5,965 nt of DNA, taken from contig CALPOS020000138.1 of assembly GCA_943325255.2 (NCBI GenBank), positions 1-5,965 on the forward strand. Direction: 5' to 3'. The first letter of the stretch is position 1; each line of letters starts with the position of its first letter. Below are positions 1 through 5,965 of the stretch, piece after piece. The notes under the pieces are model-generated. The model was given only the letters and a program-made list of their open reading frames with translations, was not told where the DNA came from and searched no databases. The stretch comes from Sphingobacterium thalpophilum (GTDB lineage Bacteria; Bacteroidota; Bacteroidia; Flavobacteriales; Flavobacteriaceae). The position numbers and the translations under genes were made by a program.

Positions 1-3000
1 ACTTTCTGCAGCATCGGTCAATCCATCAAATCCGATATCTTGAGCACTCCTATTTCCTTGATCGGTATCAAAAGCATAAATAAGCGATTGAGCAGACGGA
101 ACTTTTCCCCAAACTGTGCTGATGGTAAGTGTATTTGAACCTGCTTCAGGCAGACCATTTTCATACTGCTTTCTTCCATCCTTCAATATATCTTCTGAAA
201 TAGAACCTAGATTGAAATATACTTTACCTGTGTTTGAGCTATTTGAAGGTAAAGAGCCATGACCAACATAAGGATCCATCAACCAAAATTGCACAAATTC
301 AACATTGGCTTGTTCAAAATTTGTAGAATTTAGAGATCTCGTAATCCCTCCAAAATTGTCTTTTGGAAAAGCTGCAAAATCTAAACTATTATTATATGGG
401 CCTCTTTCGTTGGGATAGTAAGTAAGGTCTAATGTGTTGATAATCTGTATCTGTCCTGGCGCAATATCTGTACTTGGGAATAATTCATTAATAAAAACCC
501 TTCTTGTTTTATTCAAAGAAATATCGTCTGTCGAAATACCGCCCGGACGTGTATAAATTATCGGATCAATGGTGTACCAGCTCATTTTAGCTCTTTTGGA
601 ACCGTACTCTAACGTGGTTAAATCTCCTCTAAAATTATATGGACTTGGGGTTTCATTTTTTGTAATGTCATTGTCAACCAAAGGCGTTGAAGACAATGCC
701 CATGACAAAGGAGATCTTAAATCAACGTTTGTTTGCGATCCTTCGAAATCATCGACATAAATAGTTGCTTCACCATCAAATTGATCTGCTTTCGGCGTAT
801 CGGGCTTTAAGAAAGCAATTTCTCCTCTAAATGAAATATTCGATGGAACATCCGTATCCATAAAAGGCAACTTGTTTACCATTCTTGTGAAAAATGGAAC
901 CTCGGTTGAAAAATTAGTATTCAACCCATAAATCGTATTGTTTACAGATTCTTGACCAAAGCTAGATTTCTGAGTTAGTGGCCTTTCAGTCATTTTTAGA
1001 AAGGTTCCTCCGACTGTAAACTTTTCTGAAATTTTGTGGTCAACGGTAATACCCATAAACCTTCTTGTCTGCTGTCCAAAGGTTGAGTTGTTTTCAACAG
1101 AAACTTGTATTGGCGTATTAGATGCTTGAAGAGAAGGGTCTAATATCTGAACTCTACCCGCTTGATAATTGACACTATAATCTATTCCTTCAACTAAGAC
1201 GCGACCTCCAGCCGTAACCACGACGGATCCACGAGGTACGTTAAATGCTCCAATTGGAATTCCGTCCCCTCCGCTAGATTTGAACTTACCTCTTAATTGG
1301 TACTTGTTCTTGTCACCATCCTGAAGCGCTTGTGCCTGAGTACGTCGGTACATACTTCGAAAAACATATTTTCTTTGATTCTCATTATAAGTATTTGGAT
1401 CGCTATACAATTGTCCCGGATTATCTTTCAGTTTGTCAAAAATCAAACTTCCAAAAGGTTCTACCGTTGTAAAAATTAACCTCCCATTCTGCGTATCTAC
1501 GGTTAGTCCAGGAATAAAATCAAAAAAACCATCTCCTCCAGCTTGTGGATCATTATTAAAATTTAACTTATCTACATTAAAGACCTTCAACAAAGGCGTA
1601 TCAGTTAATCTATTATCAATTGTAGGATTTGCCGGAAATGTTGTCCCAACAACTGGTGTGATATAATTTATAGGTGATGGATCAGAGTACAAAATGTTAA
1701 ACCGAAAATCCTGTTGTTCTAATTGAAAAGCTCCTGGAATTTGATAAATGTTTTTCATCATCAAGTTCCATACTGGTTTTTCAACGTTGGACAAATTACT
1801 TTTAAGCATTTTTAAGACCAAGGCTTGCGTTGTAATTGTTTCTGGTTGACCAGTATCTGGATTGGTAGAGCCTGGCTGTGTGGCATCTACTCCATCATTC
1901 CCAAATTCACCCACTTGATATACTTTATCCCCAACGGTGTATTGATAGGCAACAGCTAAAACTTCATCATTTGACAATCTTTGCTGCAACGATAAATAGC
2001 CTAATTGTGTATTAAAGGTAAATTCGTTTGCGTTTAATTTTCGCGCATTCTCTAATTTGGAAAAATCCAATCCCTCAACGGGAGTAACGTCATTAAATCC
2101 GGCTCCCGCTGTGGCAATTTCTCTAATATTTGGATTTAATAGACCCGCACCATTGGTGGAGTCGTCAATTAATCCTGGGTCATATAAATTATTTTTATTG
2201 TCTGCTGGAGCGTCAATTGGATTCACAAAGAATCCGCCCGGCTGCGGATTTAGCGACACAATCTCATTATTGTTAATACCACTAATTTGCGCTTCACCTA
2301 AGTCTTGGAGCGCAATAATGTTTCTTTGATTATTATTTGCTACATTGACACGATTTTGTCTGTTGGTTATCCAAACTTCAAGACGGGTAATTTGTACCCT
2401 ACTATTAATAAATGGGTATTTATTTAGGGCAGCGTCGTATTTGTTTCTAAAATACTGTGATAAAAAGAAATGTCGGTCATTGTCGTACTCCAATCCAAAC
2501 AAATCAAAATCCTGAATAGTTCCGCCTCCTTGCGCAGTAACCGTTCTCGTTTGCGATTTTTGCTCCGAAAAAATCCCCGTTAAAGTTGTTTTACCAAATT
2601 GAAGTTGCGCTTTTACTCCAAACAAACTCTGAGCGCCTCGAATCAAAGAACTACTTAATGGAAGGCTGACATTACCCACTTCGATCTTCTGAATAATATC
2701 ATCTTCATCTGGCGTGTATTCTAACTTAATTTGATTCTGGAATGCAAAAGTCGACTGCGTATCATAATTCGCCGTAACTTTTAGTCTTGTACCCACTTTT
2801 CCCATCAGACTCATACTAATTCTTTGAGCAAAATCGAAATTAGTTTGCGCACGATTTTGTGGAGAAAGGGCGGGGTTATCTTGTTTTGTATGGCGTACCC
2901 CTAAATCGACTTCAACTGATCCTGTAGGTTTAACATCAATAGTATTGCTCCCAAAAATAGAGGCAAAAAATCCTGAATTAACGTAATATCGAGGCAATAA

Positions 3001-3375
3001 GTCTTTCTTTCCTTCTTCTGATCCTTCTTTCTTACCATCAATTGCGTCCGACTTTTTCTTGAAGTAGGCACGCATAGATTCTTGAAGCATTAATTTTTCG
3101 TACTCTTTTGGAGTAAGAATGATAGGATAGTTGATATTGAAGTCATCAACGCTGTTGGTGTAAATATAACGATCCGTTACGGGATCATAGGTATAAGCGT
3201 CCAAAATACTCGGCGGATTAGGCAACTGCAATGTTCCTGACGCGTACCCTGGTTTTATACTGTCGGTTTCTTCCTCTAGAACTTGAGCATCAGCGTAAAG
3301 ACAGTTCAATAAAACCAGCGCAAAAACACTGATTGTAAGTACCGTCTGTATTTTCTTTATGAATAGAGTTTTCAA
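1..3375 (-). CDS. sprA: SprA/Sov, type IX secretion outer-membrane translocon (N-terminal 1125 residues; C-terminus beyond left edge)
   Basis: SprA is the giant outer-membrane beta-barrel through which T9SS cargo, including gliding adhesins, leaves the cell; that role is known from Flavobacterium johnsoniae SprA and Porphyromonas Sov. Here an open frame of exactly 1125 codons runs from a TTG at 3375 to base 1 without a stop. Visible in order are a signal peptide (residues 1-30), a charged stretch rich in K, E and D (106-125), and a conserved early barrel region including VDLGVRH (156-162), NYDTQSTFAFQNQIKLEY (203-220), and PDEDDIIQKIEVGNVSLPL (222-240). Alternating polar/hydrophobic strands and Asn/Gly-rich loops follow. 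The family-typical DDFEGSQ lies at 875-881. These fit the SprA_N family (Pfam PF14349, from memory). TTG is chosen because it directly precedes the signal peptide, and a stop lies two codons upstream; the first in-frame ATG is about 100 codons further in. Family length is about 2400 residues, so roughly half is missing at the window edge, not through mutation. The gene begins three bases after ruvA. Identity is very secure; a gliding phenotype is only inferred. Confidence 0.95.
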   Translation of the reverse strand, partial: MKTLFIKKIQTVLTISVFALVLLNCLYADAQVLEEETDSIKPGYASGTLQLPNPPSILDAYTYDPVTDRYIYTNSVDDFNINYPIILTPKEYEKLMLQESMRAYFKKKSDAIDGKKEGSEEGKKDLLPRYYVNSGFFASIFGSNTIDVKPTGSVEVDLGVRHTKQDNPALSPQNRAQTNFDFAQRISMSLMGKVGTRLKVTANYDTQSTFAFQNQIKLEYTPDEDDIIQKIEVGNVSLPLSSSLIRGAQSLFGVKAQLQFGKTTLTGIFSEQKSQTRTVTAQGGGTIQDFDLFGLEYDNDRHFFLSQYFRNKYDAALNKYPFINSRVQITRLEVWITNRQNRVNVANNNQRNIIALQDLGEAQISGINNNEIVSLNPQPGGFFVNPIDAPADNKNNLYDPGLIDDSTNGAGLLNPNIREIATAGAGFNDVTPVEGLDFSKLENARKLNANEFTFNTQLGYLSLQQRLSNDEVLAVAYQYTVGDKVYQVGEFGNDGVDATQPGSTNPDTGQPETITTQALVLKMLKSNLSNVEKPVWNLMMKNIYQIPGAFQLEQQDFRFNILYSDPSPINYITPVVGTTFPANPTIDNRLTDTPLLKVFNVDKLNFNNDPQAGGDGFFDFIPGLTVDTQNGRLIFTTVEPFGSLIFDKLKDNPGQLYSDPNTYNENQRKYVFRSMYRRTQAQALQDGDKNKYQLRGKFKSSGGDGIPIGAFNVPRGSVVVTAGGRVLVEGIDYSVNYQAGRVQILDPSLQASNTPIQVSVENNSTFGQQTRRFMGITVDHKISEKFTVGGTFLKMTERPLTQKSSFGQESVNNTIYGLNTNFSTEVPFFTRMVNKLPFMDTDVPSNISFRGEIAFLKPDTPKADQFDGEATIYVDDFEGSQTNVDLRSPLSWALSSTPLVDNDITKNETPSPYNFRGDLTTLEYGSKRAKMSWYTIDPIIYTRPGGISTDDISLNKTRRVFINELFPSTDIAPGQIQIINTLDLTYYPNERGPYNNSLDFAAFPKDNFGGITRSLNSTNFEQANVEFVQFWLMDPYVGHGSLPSNSSNTGKVYFNLGSISEDILKDGRKQYENGLPEAGSNTLTISTVWGKVPSAQSLIYAFDTDQGNRSAQDIGFDGLTDAAES
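3286..3375 (-). other. Signal peptide of SprA (Sec type I)
   Basis: The first 30 codons after the TTG start give a basic n-region (K2, K7, K8), a hydrophobic core (residues 11-23, TVLTISVFALVLL) and a cleavage site matching A-X-A, ADA before Q31. This is what a Sec-exported, Bam-inserted barrel should carry, and it is the main support for the TTG start. Cys25 lies near the end of the core, but the preceding residues LLN do not form a lipobox, so lipidation is unlikely. Confidence 0.85.
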
Positions 3376-3378
3376 GTA

Positions 3379-3960
3379 TTATAAATTTTTTAAAGCTTGT
3401 TTTATTATAGATTCCACCGTTGCGTCAGAATCTAGATTAACAATTTTATCCACCGCCTTTTCTGCCAATTTTTTGTTAAATCCAAGAACTTCTAGTGCTG
3501 ATAACGCCTCATCTTTATTTCTATTGTCATGAGAAATAGAAACTTCGTCTAAGTCATATAATTTTAACACTTTGTCCTTCAAATCAAGAATAGCTCTTTG
3601 CGCCGTTTTAGCACCAATCCCTTTTATAGACTGTATTGCTGCTACATCACCAACCGCAATTGCTTGAATCACTTGCCTCGGTTCAAGGGAAGAGAGCATT
3701 GTTCTGGCAATACTCGCTCCGATTCCAGAAACAGACAATAGCATTTTAAAAATTTCACGTTCCGATTTTTCAACAAAACCGAATAAAGTATGGGCATCTT
3801 CTTTTATTTGAAGATACGTATACAATTTTATAAACTCTGTCGACGGGAGTAATGAATAAGTATGTAAAGAAATGTTAATGTGGTAACCCACTCCACCACA
3901 ATCAATAACCACATCTGTTGGTGTTTTTTCAACTATTTTCCCTTGAATATGTGCTATCAT
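3379..3960 (-). CDS. ruvA: Holliday junction branch migration protein RuvA
   Basis: RuvA binds four-way DNA junctions as a tetramer, loads the RuvB helicase to drive branch migration, and hands the junction to the RuvC nuclease. The 193-residue product matches the usual family length. It starts MIAHIQGKIVEK, the typical beginning of the N-terminal OB-fold domain (about 1-62, with GGVGY at 22-26 and LFGF at 59-62). Domain II has two helix-hairpin-helix motifs, SVSGIGASIA (76-85) and SIKGIGAKTA (111-120), the latter followed by LDLKDK (125-130). An acidic/polar linker (about 136-150) leads to the small RuvB-contacting domain III (about 150-193, with ALEVLGF). The frame is open 21 codons further upstream, to 4023, but that extension has no counterpart in RuvA and would cover the likely promoter, so the ATG at 3960 is preferred. 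The stop is followed after three bases by sprA in the same frame, implying co-transcription. ruvB and ruvC are not in the window, as is common in this phylum. Confidence 0.96.
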   Translation of the reverse strand: MIAHIQGKIVEKTPTDVVIDCGGVGYHINISLHTYSLLPSTEFIKLYTYLQIKEDAHTLFGFVEKSEREIFKMLLSVSGIGASIARTMLSSLEPRQVIQAIAVGDVAAIQSIKGIGAKTAQRAILDLKDKVLKLYDLDEVSISHDNRNKDEALSALEVLGFNKKLAEKAVDKIVNLDSDATVESIIKQALKNL

Positions 3961-4026
3961 TAGTATTGTAAAGTAAAGCCAAATATAACAAAAAACTTCA
4001 ATTGCACTTATTTTTACGAACAAGTG
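3961..4026. other. maeB-ruvA intergenic gap (66 bases)
   Basis: This is the only noncoding interval of any size in the window. On the minus strand it begins right after the maeB stop. It holds an imperfect inverted repeat (CACTT at 4022-4026 against AAGTG at 4005-4009), then a run of six T, then the candidate -7 element. It is AT-rich and has stops in the other frames. It could hold both the end of the maeB transcript and the start of the ruvA-sprA transcript, but the hairpin is too short to call a terminator. Confidence 0.6.
3980..3987 (-). promoter_or_regulatory. Candidate Bacteroidota -7 promoter element upstream of ruvA-sprA
   Basis: The minus strand reads TATATTTG, a full match to the TAnnTTTG -7 consensus of Bacteroidota housekeeping promoters. 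It lies 19 bases before the ruvA ATG, which would give a short leader. No TTG sits at the usual spacing of about 17-23 bases upstream. The nearest candidates are about 11 and 33 bases away, so the -33 half is weak or missing. It would drive ruvA and, through the three-base junction, sprA. The assignment is inference from motif and position. Confidence 0.45.
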
Positions 4027-5965
4027 TTAAATCTTTATTTCTAAATTCTTTAATCTTTTCATTTTTTCCTGGGCATCAACAACCGCTACCGCAGCCATAT
4101 TCACCATTTCTTCTACACTAGCGCCAAGCTGAAAGATATGCACTGGTTTCCCCATTCCCATCATAATCGGCCCTATAGAATCTACTTTGTACAATTCTTT
4201 AAGCAGTTTGTAGGTAATGTTTGCGGATTCAAGATTAGGAAAAATCAAAGTATTCACTTTTTTCCCAGCCACTTTCGAAAACGGAAATTTAGCTTTCAAC
4301 ATTTCAGCATTCAAGGCAAAATCAGCTTGAATTTCACCATCAACTATCAAATCTGGATAGTAATTATGTAAGTACGCCACAGCTTCTCTAACTTTTGATG
4401 CGCTTTGATCAGTAGATGACCCAAAATTCGAAAATGAAACCATTGCAATTACTGGTTCCATTCCAAAAAGTTTTACGGTTTTTGCGGTCATCAAAGCAAT
4501 TTTTGCCAAATCATCTGATGATGGGTTCGGATTGATTGCAGTGTCTGATAGGAACATTGGACCACGGTTGGTCATCATCATATTGGTTGTCGCAATCAAC
4601 GAAATGCCTGGTGCTTTCCCGATGAGTTGCATGATAGGCTTTACCACTGTTGGATAACTCCGAGAATAACCTGTAACTAAGCAATCCGCCTCACCTTCAT
4701 TGATCATCATTGCAGCAAAATAATTTCGCTCTCTCATCCACTTTTGGGCATCTAATAACGAAATTCCACGTCGCTGTCTTGATTTCCAATACATTTCTGC
4801 GTAATGCAACCTACGCTTGTCTTCCTCCGGAGTTTTCGGGTCAATGATAGGAACGTCAGCATCAAATCCCAATTCTTCTTTCAATTCTAAAATAAGCTCT
4901 TTATTTCCTAATAAAATTGGTAGTCCAATCCCTTCTTCTAGGACAATTTGAGCTGCTTTCAATACATCTAAATGATCCGCTTCTGCAAACACAATCCTTT
5001 TCGGATCCGTTTTGGCTCGATTCGTTAACAGTCGAACCATTTTATTGTCTGAACCGAGACGCTCCAGCAACTCTTCCTCATACTGATCCCAGTCTTGAAT
5101 GGGGTTGAGCGCCACTCCCGAATCCATCGCAGCGCGCGCAACTGCTGGCGCCACAGTGGTAATCAGTCGGGGATCGAAAGGCTTTGGAATGATGTACTCT
5201 CTTCCAAAGACTAACTTGGTTTCCCCGTAGGCTATATTTACTTGTTCAGGCACACTTTCTTTCGCCAAGGCCGCTAAAGCTTTGACGGCTGCCATTTTCA
5301 TCGCCTCATTTATTTTAGTAGCTCTGACATCTAAAGCACCTCTAAAAATATATGGAAAACCTAAAACATTATTCACTTGATTTGGATGGTCTGAACGCCC
5401 AGTGGCCATAATGATATCCTTACGAGTGGTAATAGCCAAGTCATAGGAGATTTCAGGATTTGGATTTGCCATCGCAAAAACAATGGGATTGTCCGCCATT
5501 CCCAGCAACATGTCTGGCGTCAACAAATCGCCTGAAGACAGACCTAAAAAAAGATCAGCTCCTTTCAGTGCTTCTTCAAGGGAAATCGACTTGCCATCAC
5601 GTGCATACTTTAATTGCATTGCAGATAACGAAATATCGCCGTTTGTTAATAGCCCTTTGCTATTAAACATATAAATATTCTCTGGTTTGATGCCCAGCAA
5701 TACATACAAATCTGCGCAAGCCAATGCCGCTGAACCAGCTCCAGACACAACCATTTTTATGTCAGCAGCGTTCTTTCCAGCCAATTCCAAAGCGTTAATC
5801 AAAGCAGCGGAAGATATTATTGCAGTACCGTGTTGATCATCGTGCATCACAGGAATATTCAACTCTTCAACCAATCGCCGTTCAATTTCAAACGACTCTG
5901 GGGCTTTGATATCTTCTAAGTTAATGCCACCCAAAGTTGGCGCAATATTTTTTACTGTTTCGATA
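4027..5965 (-). CDS. maeB: NADP-dependent malic enzyme with C-terminal phosphotransacetylase-like domain, MaeB type (N-terminus beyond right edge)
   Basis: This enzyme oxidatively decarboxylates malate to pyruvate, supplying NADPH and linking the TCA cycle to C3 metabolism in the cytoplasm. The visible 645 residues (residue 1 is the Ile codon at 5962-5964) open inside the malic enzyme domain. They include E17-D18 and D43 within HDDQHGTAI (41-49), the expected divalent-metal ligands; the dinucleotide-binding loop SGAGSAA (74-80); and ANPNPE (166-171). After a linker around 290-310, a phosphotransacetylase-like domain runs to the end, with NEGEADCLVTGYSRSYP (422-438), LSDTAINPNPSSDDLAK (472-488) and IGPIMMGMGKPVH (597-609). 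MaeB proteins are about 760 residues, so roughly 115-120 N-terminal residues, including the expected catalytic Tyr and Lys, are missing. The TTG at 5932-5934 is an internal Leu codon, since the frame and the homology-like sequence continue to the window edge. In known MaeB enzymes the C-terminal domain is regulatory (acetyl-CoA responsive). NADP rather than NAD use is inferred from the architecture. Confidence 0.94.
   Translation of the reverse strand, partial: IETVKNIAPTLGGINLEDIKAPESFEIERRLVEELNIPVMHDDQHGTAIISSAALINALELAGKNAADIKMVVSGAGSAALACADLYVLLGIKPENIYMFNSKGLLTNGDISLSAMQLKYARDGKSISLEEALKGADLFLGLSSGDLLTPDMLLGMADNPIVFAMANPNPEISYDLAITTRKDIIMATGRSDHPNQVNNVLGFPYIFRGALDVRATKINEAMKMAAVKALAALAKESVPEQVNIAYGETKLVFGREYIIPKPFDPRLITTVAPAVARAAMDSGVALNPIQDWDQYEEELLERLGSDNKMVRLLTNRAKTDPKRIVFAEADHLDVLKAAQIVLEEGIGLPILLGNKELILELKEELGFDADVPIIDPKTPEEDKRRLHYAEMYWKSRQRRGISLLDAQKWMRERNYFAAMMINEGEADCLVTGYSRSYPTVVKPIMQLIGKAPGISLIATTNMMMTNRGPMFLSDTAINPNPSSDDLAKIALMTAKTVKLFGMEPVIAMVSFSNFGSSTDQSASKVREAVAYLHNYYPDLIVDGEIQADFALNAEMLKAKFPFSKVAGKKVNTLIFPNLESANITYKLLKELYKVDSIGPIMMGMGKPVHIFQLGASVEEMVNMAAVAVVDAQEKMKRLKNLEIKI

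Noticed and set aside
569..2329. Four plus-strand frames of 60-90 codons opposite sprA (569-760, 1297-1479, 1433-1666, 2057-2329)
   Set aside because: They lie antisense to a continuous, clearly homologous SprA frame, have no family-like sequence, overlap one another in part, and read as antisense shadows of SprA codons.
3000..3060. Charged K/E/D-rich stretch in SprA (residues 106-125) as an inserted novel domain
   Set aside because: A similar charged segment before LLPRYYV is, as I recall, usual in flavobacterial SprA, and the frame and composition are continuous around it.
3286..3375. Lipoprotein signal at Cys25 of SprA
   Set aside because: The residues before Cys are LLN; Asn at -1 does not fit a lipobox, and a standard A-X-A site follows at ADA.
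3961..4023. N-terminal extension of RuvA by 21 residues (MFVKISAIEV and onward)
   Set aside because: RuvA proteins begin at the MIAHIQG-type sequence; the extension is not family-like and covers the candidate promoter.
3991..4026. Possible rho-independent terminator after maeB: inverted repeat CACTT/AAGTG followed by a T run
   Set aside because: The stem is only 5-6 pairs, AT-rich, with a loop of about ten bases, and the T run starts several bases after the stem. This is too weak to call.
4138..5674. Plus-strand frames of 63-77 codons opposite maeB (4138-4371, 4917-5108, 5460-5666, 5483-5674)
   Set aside because: All are antisense to well-conserved malic enzyme and phosphotransacetylase motifs. 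Their composition, rich in H, F, S and Q, is that of a reverse-strand shadow.

Overview
The window looks like chromosomal DNA of a member of the Bacteroidota, most likely Flavobacteriia. The basis is AT-rich coding sequence, no visible Shine-Dalgarno sequences, a TAnnTTTG-type -7 element, and above all a SprA/Sov-type type IX secretion (T9SS) translocon, a protein confined to this phylum. The assignment comes from recognising protein families by eye; no database search was run.

All three genes lie on the minus strand, so the window reads right to left. From the right edge to 4027 is the C-terminal part, about 645 residues, of an NADP-type malic enzyme fused to a phosphotransacetylase-like domain (maeB); its N-terminus is outside the window. 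A 66-base gap (3961-4026) carries a plausible -7 promoter element. Then comes ruvA (3379-3960), the Holliday-junction-binding subunit of RuvABC. Three bases after the ruvA stop, at a TTG codon (3375), begins sprA. It runs without interruption to the left edge: 1125 codons, a little under half of the roughly 2400 residues usual for the family. The whole stretch 1-3375 is therefore coding, although no ATG-to-stop frame spans it.

ruvA and sprA are so close, and lie in the same reading frame, that they are almost certainly co-transcribed and probably translationally coupled. maeB may have its own transcript or read through into them. The three products have unrelated jobs: C4-to-C3 carbon metabolism (cytoplasm), recombination (nucleoid), and protein export and gliding (outer membrane). 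The grouping looks like a conserved housekeeping neighbourhood, not a functional system. I see no mobile element, CRISPR array, RNA gene, extended repeat or sign of recent transfer, and no undescribed system. The points worth a second look are the TTG start of sprA, its in-frame junction with ruvA, and the promoter between maeB and ruvA.
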